Assembly: GCA_037039925.1 (NCBI GenBank)
Contig: JAXRKP010000131.1
Span: forward strand, 279,501-343,500
Reading direction: 5' to 3'
From: Doris montereyensis
Lineage: Eukaryota; Mollusca; Gastropoda; Nudibranchia; Dorididae
Length of the DNA: 64,000 nt
Within the stretch, counting starts at the first letter, position 1. The number at the start of each line of letters is the position of its first letter. The position numbers and the translations under genes are program-made. Of the stretch, positions 1 to 11,824 are shown piece by piece. A model generated the notes under the pieces. The model was not told where the DNA came from. It saw only the letters and a program-made list of their open reading frames with translations, and made no database searches.

Positions 1-3000
1 TCAAAACATAGATTCAATTTTCTCATTCTAAACGGGGGGGGGGGGGGATTTGCTTTTAGTTGAAATTGATTTTAACATTAGATTCTTTCACTTTCATTCT
101 CAAAGTTTTAAAACATGAAATGTTTTGGTCAAACCTGCCTTTCAGTCTCCATACATCTCTGTGATAAAAGCATGGGCCAAGGGGGTTATTTCTGTATGTG
201 ATGCATTTTTATACGTTTTTACAGCTTTTACACAATACCATATAACTGAGTTATTATATGGAAGAAAACATTTTTTGTCAACACTTTTTTTGAGGCTGAG
301 AATGAAGAATGTGGATTGGGAATGAGCAGGTTTGATAATGCAAGGCATTCTTTGTGATACTTTTCACTTTTGTTGACACATTTTATCCATTTTTTTCTTT
401 CTTCTGTGTTTCCAATTCTCTCCGTGGTATAACACCTCAGAGACTGCTTCCATGTGTCACTGCACAGTTTTGTCTTTTCAATTTAAAATAGTCCTTCCTT
501 TTTGTCATCACACTCAAATGTCCCATTGGTACAATAACGGATATTTGTGTGTTTGATGAGTTTTTTTAATTCAAATTTTATTTTCATTCTTTCTGTTCTT
601 TTTTTTGTAAGGAGATCATTGCTAGCAAATCATGACAAAAGATCAATTTATTTTTTTGCCTTTTCATTCTTTCACCTATCTTATCTCTTTTTGCTTTCTC
701 TTAACTCACCTTGAGATCACCACATATGGAGGATGGGGTGAATTTCAATCAATCAATCGAGATTGTCAGTAGCTATTGAAAACGAAAAAGGGATAAGAAA
801 ATGATTGTAACTCTGCATGTTGAACTCACTTAGAAAGGATGGAAAAGTGGAAATGAAAGTTGTCTGAAATTGAAATATTTGTGTGTGTAAATTGTAATAA
901 TAAAAAGTGTTCAAAATTTGATAGAAAAACAGTAGGGAATACTCAGACTAGAGAATATAATGATGATGAGGTTTCTTGCTTACAGTCCTTTAAAGTCCAA
1001 AGATTTTTTTGTACTTTTCACTCTCTTCTTTTTTATCATTTCTTTACTTTTTAACAAATAATTTTATTGGTTTCAAATGGATTTTTAATATGTTGCCTGA
1101 AAACTAAACAAGGATTCAGTTGTTTATAATATATCCACTTTATTACATGAAAGTATACTTTCACACTAAAATAAATTGTTTTTATACTCATTAGCATGTT
1201 GTCTTCCCTTGTTGTCTTCCGTTGAATCTGAAAGTTTGTCAGTGCGCATAGAGGTCAAAGTAGGTAGATTGCAGATGTCAATTAAAACTTGAAATTTTTC
1301 TTTTCTTTTTCTGTTTGTCATTTCATTTACTAGATCTAGTTGGACGGATGAATTTGGTTCCCTTAATGAATTTTTTTTTTTTTTTTTTGGTGAAATGTTG
1401 GAATTGCAAAAAATGCTTTTTAATCATATTTTTAAAAATGTTTCAATATGAAGCACAACATTTTTACCAGTGAACGTTTGAAATGATTTGTTCCGGTGCT
1501 AAGGAATTTATTTAGTCATTTGTTTGAGTGATTGAATTCTACAAAAAAATGTTTACAATGTTGAATCCTTACTTAACTTAACTGTTCCACTTATTGTATG
1601 CTGTATGCTTTCATTTCACCTGGTTTAAATACAAATATTGGTGTTGACTGGATTTTCCCTTCATTTTATTTAATTTATTTCTGATCTTTTTGTTTGCTTG
1701 ATATTTGAATTCGACTTTTTTTTTTAAACTGTTTGTCATGTACCATGTGTCCTTTTGATATTGTTACTGCATTGTCTTGGTGTTTTTGGGGTTGTTTTTT
1801 ATATTCTTATTCTGTTTCCTTTTCTTCCTTAAAGTGCTTTCAAACCTGGGGGATTATGACAACATGCCTTTTCTTGAAATCAAATTTTTTTCCGCCAGTC
1901 AGACTTTTCAATTTCAAATTGCAGAGAAAATGAAGCAAAAACAAAATTAAAAGGACATGAAATCGTTAGGAAAAAAATAGTTAGTATTATTTTCACAAAG
2001 CATTACATTGGCTTAAGTTTTACTGAGAGTTTAACTGTGTAATAGGGAAGTATGTCTTTTAAATGAAAATGGTGAGAGTTTTTTTTAATTTCTTCTTTTA
2101 TTGTGTATTGGAATCAGCATAGTAGATTGTTACCACTTAAAGAATGCCTTGGTTGTACTTTAAAGGCTATTACTACTATTATAATATTGTTTGAAGTTAT
2201 AAATATAAGCAACTTTTGATGTAAATCATATGTCGATCTGTTATTATTAGTAATTAACATGTACCCAGACACTGATACATCATGGAAGAAATATGGACAC
2301 ACTGCAAGGTGTCTCTGAAAGATTTATTATAAAATACAGGAAGGCTTCATTAGAAAAGTGAAGAGCGAGGGGCATTGTGCTAAAAATGTATGGAGAGAAT
2401 TGAAAATTTGATTGAGTGGTAGTTATGAATGTTGAAGCAATGTGTAAGATTAATAGGAAAACCGCTGTCAGGATTCTCCATTTTGTATCCCATGGCCCAT
2501 TCCCATGATTATGATTATGAAATCTCCTCCATTGAAATAGCAATAATTGTCGCAAGGAATACTGAAGCAATTTCATTAATCATACATGTAAATAAAAAAT
2601 TATCTTCTTTTTTTTCAAATCAGCATTAAGTTCATGTCTTCACAAAATGTCATTTGTTATGAATGAAAGTGATTTATCATGTCTGCAGAGAATAATATTG
2701 TCAAGTAGCTAAAGGAAACGTTTGTACATTCAACAGTAATTTTACTTCTTCTTTAGCTGATTAATAATAATATGACCCAAAATAGTGACAAACAATCAAA
2801 TCATACCTTGTAAGTTGTGTTACGGTTGTTTTTTCTGTAAAATGTTTTGTGTGTTGCAATTAGTTTAAACTAGCCAGTAATTGTCCTTTCCTTATTTGAG
2901 TGGAGGTTGATATACAAAGGTTTGGGACGAATGCTTGATAATCAAACACTGTTTTGAAAAAGGAAGAAAAACAAAATGGCAAAATTGAAAATGAGATTGG

Positions 3001-4029
3001 AATTGAATACCAAGATACATTATACATCTTTGTCCATTTTGGTTTCAGTAAAAATACAAAAAGCTTGACTGTTATTTGAAAATCTGAAAGTATATTTACA
3101 GTGTTGGTCCTATGTTATTTAATTTCTTATCATTATTTTTTGTTCTTTTATTATCTTTTGGGAAGACCTTCAGCTTCTGATTTTTTTCATCAACATACAA
3201 ATGCACATGGAATTATTATTTGTTGCTGTTTTCTGTTTCTACTTAATGTTTCTGCTCTATATGTCATCATCATATTTTTTGTATGATGTTATTGCTAGCC
3301 GTTTTCTCCTTCATTTGTCATTAACGATTGGTTTGCCTATTTTCATTTTTTTTTCAATTCGTGCTACTTTTTTTTTTTTTTTACATGACATTTGTTGTTT
3401 TCTGTGTTGTTATTTTTCTTTTTATAATGATTTTCTTTTAGATTGATGCTCTACTTTTCATCTTTCTGTACAACCATGTTTCATCTTACACTTTCTACGC
3501 TTTGCTTGTTTTTTTCTAGTTCATTGCATCTTTTTGTTCACTATGCTTCCCATAATCATCAGACAGTTTGCTTGTCATTTTCATTTCAGACATCATTTTA
3601 TATTGAAAGTTAGAAAATATACGTATGTAACAGAATGAAAACTAATGGCAATACCCATCATTGAATGTTTGGTCAGGGTTTATTTTGGGCCATCATGTTA
3701 TTGCTTTGTCATACACTATTATTATTATACTCTATGAAAGGTTAACATGCAAGTTGTGAATTAAAAGATTATGCTTACAATTTATCCGTCATCGAAAGCT
3801 TTTGCTCTTTTTTATCCGTGTAAGTGTCATGAATAAACCATAGATGAAGAGGGGGAAAATCATGCTTTGTGTACATTGATGTTAAAAGATCGATATTATT
3901 CAAATTAAACTTTTAGATTTTCTTTGCTCATGGAGTGCAACAAAGGGTAACTTACCCAGTCAATAAGCTTTGTGCTCATGGTAAAGTAAGTACTCTACTC
4001 AAAGTTGAGCGTAGGGTAATCAGAACTAG
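1..4029. other. AT-rich non-coding DNA
   Basis: No coding region is recognised. The stretch is strongly T/A-rich with many poly-T runs, a short G run near 38-48, and only short open frames of low-complexity composition. A dispersed repeat copy lies at about 663-740. It could be intron or flank of the plus-strand gene whose candidate last exon lies at 9851-10020, but no other exon of that gene was recognised here. Confidence 0.5.
663..740 (-). repeat. ~80-bp dispersed repeat, copy 1
   Basis: Read on the minus strand, this matches a short family seen at least eight times in the window. The shared features are GGTGATCTCA, then an AAGAG...CAGCAAGATGAAAG-like purine-rich stretch, then GTGAAAGAAAGG. 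Other copies are near 5476, 28785, 46262, 49877, 50040, 55664 and 57185. It has no coding potential and is probably a fragment or tail of an unclassified retroposon. Confidence 0.55.
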
Positions 4030-4228
4030 AGTCCTGATTTTTTTTCTAGGCATACGGCATGAGGTAATTTGCCATTGCTTTCCACGTTGCTGTTACTCTC
4101 ACCAAGTCTGATTAGACCTAGCTACCCACTTCGCTGTTGGGTTGACAGGAGGGCCAGAACATTTTAGGAATCAACCCTGGGCCTCCTGGATGATAGTCAG
4201 ATACTCTACCGACTGAGCTACTGGCACG
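4030..4228 (-). mobile_element. tRNA-derived SINE
   Basis: On the minus strand the element opens with a tRNA-like head. A box A type block (TAGCTCAGTCGGTAGAG) lies near 4222-4205 and a degenerate box B (GGGTTGATTCC) follows about 35 nt later. A non-tRNA body continues to about 4030. The head resembles a tRNA but does not continue into a tRNA acceptor stem, so a SINE is favoured over a working tRNA gene. Confidence 0.65.
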
Positions 4229-4804
4229 TCTTAAGCTTATAAGAAAAATTTGTCTTGATTTATTATGCTTTTTACAAGATTAATTTCCTATACTTTGAGC
4301 AATCGTTAAAATAGTTTTCTCTGCTAAATATGTATTATCTTATACATTATTTTTTTAATTCATGCTACACTTGTCATATTCAAAAGGAAACATTGAATAT
4401 GAATGTTATAATTTTATATGTTAGCTTCACAAAAGAAAGATAAAGATAACATTCTGAAAGTATCAGAAATTGCTATTAGTTCAGCTTGGTTGTTTTGGGG
4501 GTTTTTCTTTTATGATATGGCCAGTAAAAGTAGAACGTTAATTGAAATAAGTTGCACTTTTTGTTTGCTACGTTTGTGATATTTACAAGGCACATACATA
4601 CAGTGTTGCTGACAGGACAGGAAACACATAAGTCTTTCTTTGTGCAAATAGACGACATGGCATGCCACTCATGTAAAACCGAATGTATTGAGATGTGCCA
4701 TCTTTGTTGAGCTTTTAAAACAAACACTCACAGTTTTAGGACTTAATGCATTTAATAAGACATTGAAAATAAGTGCCTCTATTAAAATGGGGTTTTTTTA
4801 ATCC

Positions 4805-5287
4805 ATTTAAGATGGAATAAGTCCTGTTAAACTCATCAATAAGATTTAAAACAGGTTAGGTCCTACTTAACTCATCAATAAGACATTTAAAACAGGTTAG
4901 ATCCTACTAAACTCATCAATAACATTTAAAACAGGTTAGGTCCTACTTAACTCATCAATAAGATTTAAAACAGGTTAGGTCCTACTTAACTCATCAATAA
5001 CATTTAAAACAGGTTAGATCCTACTTAACTCATCAATAAGATTTAAAACAGGTTAGGTCCTACTTAACTCATCAATAACATTTAAAACAGGTTAGGTCCT
5101 ACTTAACTCATCAATAACATTTAAAACAGGTTAGGTCCTACTTAACTCATCAATAAGATTTAAAACAGGTTAGATCCTACTAAACTCATCAATAACATTT
5201 AAAACAGGTTAGGTCCTACTTAACTCATCAATAAGATTTAAAACAGGTTAGGTCCTACTTAACTCATCAATAAGACATTTAAAACAG
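4805..5287. repeat. 39-bp minisatellite, ~12 copies
   Basis: About twelve head-to-tail copies of a 39-bp unit are visible, containing AAAACAGGTTAGGTCCTAC and then TTAACTCATCAATAA. Units differ by G/A at one site (TTAGG/TTAGA), by T/A in CTACT(T/A)AA, and by an occasional extra ACA before TTTAAAA. It has no coding capacity. Confidence 0.95.
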
Positions 5288-5475
5288 TATCTGTTGCACC
5301 TGAGAGTTTGATGGACATGCATTTAATTGTACACTTTCACTACTCTGATACAACTGGTAGTAAAATACTGCAAATATGAACAGACTGACTTGTTTCGATG
5401 ATATAAACATTTCAGATGCATGCAGTTACATTTTTTGTTTCCTATGTTGGCAGGCGTCACCAGTAGGATCTACTT

Positions 5476-5560
5476 CTTTCCTTTCATTTTTTCACCTGTC
5501 TTTCATCTTGCTGTTTCCTCTTAATTCACCCTGAGATCACCGTATATGGTGGACAGGAAG
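5476..5560 (-). repeat. ~80-bp dispersed repeat, copy 2
   Basis: Minus-strand copy of the repeat described at 663-740, recognised by the inverted form of the GGTGATCTCA block and the flanking purine-rich run (here pyrimidine-rich on the plus strand). Confidence 0.5.
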
Positions 5561-5689
5561 GGGAAGAGGATGGTTGTCTGAGAGTGATAGGAGAATCACC
5601 AATCAAAGCTGCTCTACCTGCTAGCACCAGTTAATTATTGTTTAAAAATTAAATTTGACAATGCTCACAATTTATCCCTCAAATTCCAA

Positions 5690-6035
5690 AGTTTCTGTTT
5701 AATTCATTCATGCCATTCACCTTTGACAGAGCATAAGTTATGGACAAGAATCTTCCATTCTCGTCAATCTCGGGCTGTTCCCCTCCACCTCTGTCAAACC
5801 GACCCCAGCTCCCTCATCTCTTTCACCAAATCTCTTCTCTATGTCAGCCCAGTCGACCCAATCTTCTCTGCTCTTGAGAACTCCACTTTTAACTCTTGTT
5901 GTGGTTGATGTTCGGGGTTTGCGTAGTAAATGACCCACCAATCTCTACTTCTGTTTCAGAATGTTCTCTTCTATTTGGTTGTGGTTACATCTTGCCACAG
6001 TTCTTCATTTGTGATAATCATAGATACCAGTCACA
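5690..6035 (-). pseudogene. LINE reverse transcriptase C-terminal relic
   Basis: Across shifted minus-strand frames the translation keeps landmarks of the C-terminal end of a common invertebrate non-LTR retrotransposon ORF: NEELWQ near 6015, RDWWVGHLLRKP near 5930, an Arg/Lys-Asp-Leu block near 5830, and REWKILVHNLC near 5740. Their order and spacing match the family pattern (N-E-LWQ, GH-LRKP, RRDL, W--LV--LC). Stops and frameshifts interrupt every frame, so it is dead. Confidence 0.7.
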
Positions 6036-7960
6036 GTAAACAGGCTCTACTAACAGTTGGCAATCTAATGCTTTAAGTTGTGAGGTTGTGCACAAGACAC
6101 AAAGATAGAAAAAAATTAGCAGACAACAAGCCAAACAACCAACCAACCAACCAACCAACCTGGCAATAAGTTGCATTGAGATAATCAAACCACTAAGGCC
6201 ATACAAAAAATATGATGCATCATTATTTATCCACATATTGAGAGAGAAAAATCACAACCACAGCAATCAGCTCACACATTTTGTGAAAGAGATAGAGAGC
6301 AATATTTTGACAAAAGCTTAACTATCGGAATAGGAAGAAAATGATTTTGTTTGTTTTCTTAAGTACAACATGGCCATTGCAATAGGGATGCAACATTATC
6401 TCCTCCATCCTCACATAGTATTAGTAACAATTTGCTTACTCTTCACTTACACTCATTCTTTCCAAGTATGATGCAAAACCTGTTTCAAAAGCACTCCTTC
6501 ATACTGCTAATACAATAAGGATTGTTGAGAACCAAATCTTGTTTAAAGAAGCTTTATGTGCTTTACAAAATGATTAAAAAAAACAAAAGTAAAGCACTGA
6601 AATATACCTTACATATCATTGATACAAATTTACAATATGAAGTGATTTAAAGCCAATGAAGTTATGTTGGTAGAGGACTTGCTCTTAATGACTCGATCAT
6701 TTTTATTTGACTTTGATCCTAAATTTATACTAGCACCTTTTTGAACCTGATGGTAAAATGGTAAAATAAAATATTTAAATACTGAATGGACAAGTCACAA
6801 ACAATTGTGCAATCAATCACAGGGAGAGTTTACCATACTTTATGCATGCACGTTTATTTGAATTCTACTTATGACTAAGGTTGTGAAATACATATATCAT
6901 TTAGCATTGGAGGACAACAATTTTAACAATATTACCTTACAATTCACAATTTTATTTTGGACTGGGATAATGTATAAGATAATTATCTTGTAGTGATAAG
7001 TAGTGCGACATAATTTTCTCATTATACAAACAGTCAAATTATGGAATAATTTACTGTTCAGAACAAAAAATGCAAACAGTGTTGATTCTCTTTAAAATGC
7101 CATTGATATGGAGCTCTATAATTTCAAATATTTGTATGATGAATGAATGTGCATTTTTCTTATTGATTACTATATGTTCAAAACTTCATGATTATTTTGA
7201 GATGTATGGGGCATTTAAAGGTCAAACAACCTATATAGCCCCTGAAAAGATATGATGTAGTATAAGTATTTTTGTTATTTATTTTCAATATCTAATTATG
7301 GTTCATTTTCATATCTTCCTCTTTTAAATTTATAGTAAGACTAAGAATACACTTAAGTTTGTGATATTCTGTTTTACATTCTTTTTTTATCAAATATTAA
7401 GGTTTCCAAATTACTTTAAATGTTATTATAGAATAGATGACAATCACAAATCAAGACCCATTTATTTGTTTTTTATACTTTAACATGTGTATAGTAATGT
7501 CAAAATGAAGTAAGTAAACCAAACCAGTGATTTCCTCTTGAATCCGAAGGAAGATGAAGACAATTTGATTGACCATCAAAATTATCTTTTAACTACATGT
7601 GTTTAACAATTTGTGCTTTCCTGTATAATTGTTTGACTGATTTCTTTTTCTTTCCCATCTTTTTTTTATTCCCTTTTTCTTTTTGTTTCGTTTTTTCCCT
7701 TTCTTCTCTTTTTTGTAACATTCTAACAAATTCATTCGGGGATTGTGATGAAACTGGGGCGTGCAGAAGGTAAGGGGAACCGCAAATTTCTTTGCTACTG
7801 CACCATTTTTCATTCAACACTTTTTCTTTCTTTCTTTTTTTTTGTTGTTATTTGCTGTATAAAAGGAAGAACACAATTGTGTTGGTTGACCGTGAATCGG
7901 TGTTTATAAATTTCATTTTAGCTTTGAGTTGTCATTGGCAGCTAATTTTATGATAGGCCT
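6036..7960. other. AT-rich non-coding DNA
   Basis: No gene is recognised. There is a short CAAC microsatellite near 6135-6160 and a T-rich tract near 7640-7720. The open frames here are short and of biased composition. Confidence 0.5.
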
Positions 7961-8097
<137 letters not shown>

Positions 8098-8133
8098 AGA
8101 ACCTCTCAAATCGGAAATTGGGAATCCGGCCTA

Positions 8134-8343
8134 TCAACATATTCTGCCTCTAAACGGGAAAGGTCCTGGCCAATCAGGACAATTTTTTAGGTGCCAGTTT
8201 GCAATGACCATAAGCCAGACACCCCAGATGTCCTTTACAAAGTTGTGAAATATGTCCTTGATTGTCAAGTGAAAGAAATATGGTACGGTGTTGACATGGG
8301 GCGGCACGTAGAAAGTGTCACAGCCTTTCATTGCCCGCTTAAC
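8134..8343 (-). CDS. candidate terminal exon, unidentified protein
   Basis: A 70-codon minus-strand frame (stop included) runs from a good acceptor (TTTACAG, just above 8343) to a TGA at 8134. The peptide has complex, protein-like composition: [20 protein letters not shown] near the start, and an aromatic/Trp-rich C-terminus with [13 protein letters not shown] possible upstream partner exon ends at a GTAAGA donor near 8415, which would leave an unusually short intron of about 70 bp. I do not recognise the family. It stands out from the surrounding simple-sequence DNA, but it could be part of a transposon or a chance frame. Confidence 0.35.
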   Translation of the reverse strand, partial: VKRAMKGCDTFYVPPHVNTVPYFFHLTIKDIFHNFVKDIWGVWLMVIANWHLKNCPDWPGPFPFRGRIC

Positions 8344-8511
8344 CTGTAAATCACAAGGATGGACCTGTGAGGAGAGTTAACGATTCACCATGCATTTTGA
8401 TTGCGTGTCTTACCTTTCTACCACCCAATAAAGCTTGACTGTGAGTGTGAGTAACACCACCGATGTATGCCACGTTTAATTTTATCAACTGGTATGTATC
8501 TACTATAAATT

Positions 8512-8808
8512 GTGAGAGAGAGAGAGAGAGAAAGTGAGAGAATGTGTGTGTGTGTGTGAGATAGAGAGAGAGAGAGAGAAAGTGAGAGAATGTGTGTGTG
8601 TGTGTGAGATAGAGAGAGAGAGAGAGAAAGTGAGAGAATGTGTGTGTGTGTGTGTGTGTGTGAGATAGAGAGAGAGAGAGAAAGTGAGAGAATGTGTGTG
8701 TGTGTGTGTGTGTGTGAGATAGAGAGAGAGAGAAAGTGAGAGAATGTGTGTGTGTGTGTGTGTGTGTGAGATAGAGAGAGAGCGATACAGAAAGAGAGAG
8801 ATAGACAG
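8512..8808. repeat. compound GA/GT minisatellite
   Basis: Five imperfect units of roughly 50-60 bp alternate a (GA)n block, the spacer AAAGTGAGAGAATG and a (GT)n block. Leu-Ser and Thr-His open frames across it on the minus strand are not genes. Confidence 0.97.
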
Positions 8809-9780
8809 ATATATACTCTTTTTTCAATTCTTTTTATATATAACAATTATTGCACAGTGTATTTTTTCATCCTATCTTTATGTCTTTTTTCTGACTATAA
8901 TTTCTTTTTAATTACCTTTAATGGATTTGTTTTTCTTTCTTTTTCCCTTTCTTTTTTTGTTTTGTTTTATGTTTTTTGTATTTAAGTTTTTTTGTTATGT
9001 TATTTCATTTGCTCTTTGATATACTTGTATGCTTTAAAAACAAGCATAGTAGTCTGCAGACTCTTTTTCTGCAAATTTTGTTGCTCAATCTTCATTGTGT
9101 TTTAGTTTGAGTGAGGGCTGTCAGTGTCACAACAGAGACTGCATTGTATATAAAATATGTGTACATGTAATTATTTCACTCATCACTTTTATAAAGTACA
9201 GTGGGAATCCAGTGAATACTTTTTGCTATCTTTACAATTAAAATCAATGCTGAATAAATTATCAGAATTCCATAACCCAGTTTTAGATTATTTGTTTGTT
9301 TTTTTTGTAGATTTATACTGAAATCTGTTCATTTATTTTCATTTTTTTTTTTTTTTTTTTTTTTTATTTCTTAACAAGGTTTTTTTTTTTATTTCTCATT
9401 ATTTAAGTTGTAGAGTTTTATAATGAATTCATATAATTATCTACAAATTATAAATGTTTAAAAAGATAACCATTTCCAAAAAGTGTCAAGCTGGTCAACA
9501 CTGATGTCAAAGTGTAAACTACAAAAAAAATAGAAATTTAAATTGTAATTCTAAAACTAACCTACTACAGGCAATTATTTCTTCTTTTTTATTTTTTTTA
9601 TGTCAGTTTGTCTTTTCACAAATTTTAATTTGATAAAAGAAATTCTGTTTAAGCTGCTTACTGAAATTATTTTATTGAAATTGAATCCATTTTTTATTAA
9701 AATATGGTTTTCCCAGTCACAAAATATATTTTGTAAAAAAAAAAAAAAGGTATACCGATTGGGCTCAGCAGAAAAAACAA
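8809..9780. other. T-rich non-coding DNA
   Basis: Long poly-T tracts (about 9342-9365 and 9380-9391), no recognised gene. The last part, roughly 9640-9850, is open in the frame of the plus-strand candidate exon that follows, but its composition is AT-driven. Confidence 0.5.
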
Positions 9781-9850
9781 TTTCTAGATTATTTCATTTT
9801 ATGCATTTGTCAAGGATGCATTTGCTTCATAATTATCTCAACTTCCATAG

Positions 9851-10020
9851 ATCTGTCAGAGCAAACATCTTATAGCATACGAGGTGCTCTGCCTAAGAGC
9901 TTCCTTCTCCTGTCTCTCGGGATTGACACGGTGTCTGGTCCAGGTGACAATGAGGATGACGACGATTACAACGGTAACTTTTTTCAGGATGGAGCTGAAT
10001 CTGTGTTCATGAATGAATGA
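9851..10020 (+). CDS. candidate terminal exon, unidentified protein
   Basis: A plus-strand frame enters after a pyrimidine-rich tract and TTCCATAG at 9850 and ends at TGA 10018-10020. It encodes about 55 residues: LSEQTSYSIRGALPKSFLL, then a short linker with GIDTVSGPG, an acidic run NEDDDDY, and the end FQDGAESVFMNE. The local base composition is higher in GC than the flanks and the peptide is not low complexity. An alternative acceptor (TTATAG, ending at 9874) would shorten it. The acidic tail suggests a cytoplasmic C-terminus. Product and upstream exons are not recognised. Confidence 0.4.
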
Positions 10021-11824
10021 CACTTCACAAAACAGTTTTGCCAAGGCTGTTCCATGTGCACTATGTGGTTGTGAATGTGACACCCCATTTTTATCTCAAC
10101 AAAACAAAGGAGGGATGTTTACATTGTATTTCTATGCACAATTGTATTTGTTTTCAAAATGTCTCTCACTTTCTACTGTTACATTCCCAAATGTTTGCTC
10201 CTGTCATATTGTTTATCTCTTTTTTTGTATTTTGTTGTGTTGTTACTGTTGTTGTTTTTTGGGAAGGGAGGGGTGGGGATACTTTTTTAAAGACATTTGC
10301 TTACTGTTAGATAATTTGAAATATAATAGGCTTTTCATAAACTTTACTGTTTATGTAAGCCTTCAAAATGCAAAAATCAGCTGACATCATTAAACAGAGA
10401 GAACTTATTATTATTATTTGCAGGTTGAAATTCTTATAATTAGAGTCATTACTCATATTGTTGTATCCTAGAGGACAGAAACTCGAAAACGTTTTTTGTT
10501 TAAATCAATGTGCTTTAGATGTCAAAGTGAATTCCATCAAAAGAAATGACAACTAAATGTTAAGAAAATAGAGAACTTTACTTCAACACACAGTGTGATG
10601 TTTCACATCTTAATAATCTCAGTTTGCTACAATCCAAAGTTTGTAAAAGTCTTAAGCTTTTGTGAGATCACCAGTTAAAGCTAGTCCTTTACATTCTCTG
10701 ACAAATTTATTGGCTCACATAAATTCATGGCTTGAAGCTTCTTTCCTTTATGTTTTCTTTTCTTTTCATTGGAATTGATCTTTCCACTTTCAATTCTGGA
10801 TATTTCATGGTTTGATATGCTGATTGTATATTTTATAGATATAGATATATATATAGGTACTGGTGTAATCTGAATCCAATTCTCTTTTTTCTTTACCATA
10901 TATCTTTCCCTGTTGCGTTTCATGAATATTAAAAGTGCATATACTAGTCATGATTTCTATATATACGGTATTGAATTCCAATTTTGTATCGATTGAGGAC
11001 TGTGTATGATTTATGACTGACATGACGGCCAGCCGTATTGACTTTACCGGCTATAAATAACTAAAAAGTATAAATAGTAATCCTTTTAAATCAAATCTCA
11101 CTCGCTTTTCCTTTTTTATTCCAAATTACAGAGGACTAAAATTCAAGGAATCAGTAATGTACTGCATGACATAAAAGTCATTAGATGTTGGTAAAACCTG
11201 TGCAGTTTGATTTAACGATAATTTTCTCCTTTTCCTGTCAGTCAATAAGCTTCACTCTTTCTTACTTGTTTATTTCATTCATTTCTTCTTAATGACTACT
11301 TTCAGTATCTATTTATGATTTATAATACCATTTATGTGAGCCAATAACTTTGTTGATAATCATCTCAATATTTATTCCAATATGTTATTGATTTTAAGGG
11401 CCTTTTCTCATGTTATTTTACTTTACTGCTGCGAGTGGTGGCTGTTGTTATATTCTGTTGTCAAAATGTTTACACTTCTGTTAGAACCAGGTGACCACAT
11501 CATAATCATAATGCTGATTTACAATCAAAATTAAATGATAATTATATTTGATGACAATTTAAAAATAAAAGGCTTTTAGTTGCCCCTTTTCACATAATAA
11601 TCCAATTAAGTTCACAGAGCTGTATTTTGTTTATGATGATACATAATGTGATCTAATTGTACATGTATACTAAATATCATCAGATACGAAATATCTGATG
11701 TTGTCTGAGAAATTTAGATTCAACAATTAATTGAATTAGAGAACAATTGAAAACAAAATTAACATACTGAATCAAAAATAAAATATTTAAGAATTTCATT
11801 TCGGCTTCTAAGTTTTGTTATAAA
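10021..11824. other. non-coding DNA, no feature recognised
   Basis: AT-rich sequence following the candidate plus-strand exon. If that exon is real, the first few hundred bases would be its 3' UTR. No clear poly(A) signal could be assigned, and no repeat unit stands out. Confidence 0.4.

Noticed and set aside
2280..2629. Overlapping 98- and 66-residue frames on both strands
   Set aside because: AT-rich shadow frames with no splice signals or domain.
8351..8846. 158- and 142-residue Leu-Ser/Thr-His frames on minus
   Set aside because: Translation of the GA/GT minisatellite, apart from the small part near 8415 discussed as a possible donor.
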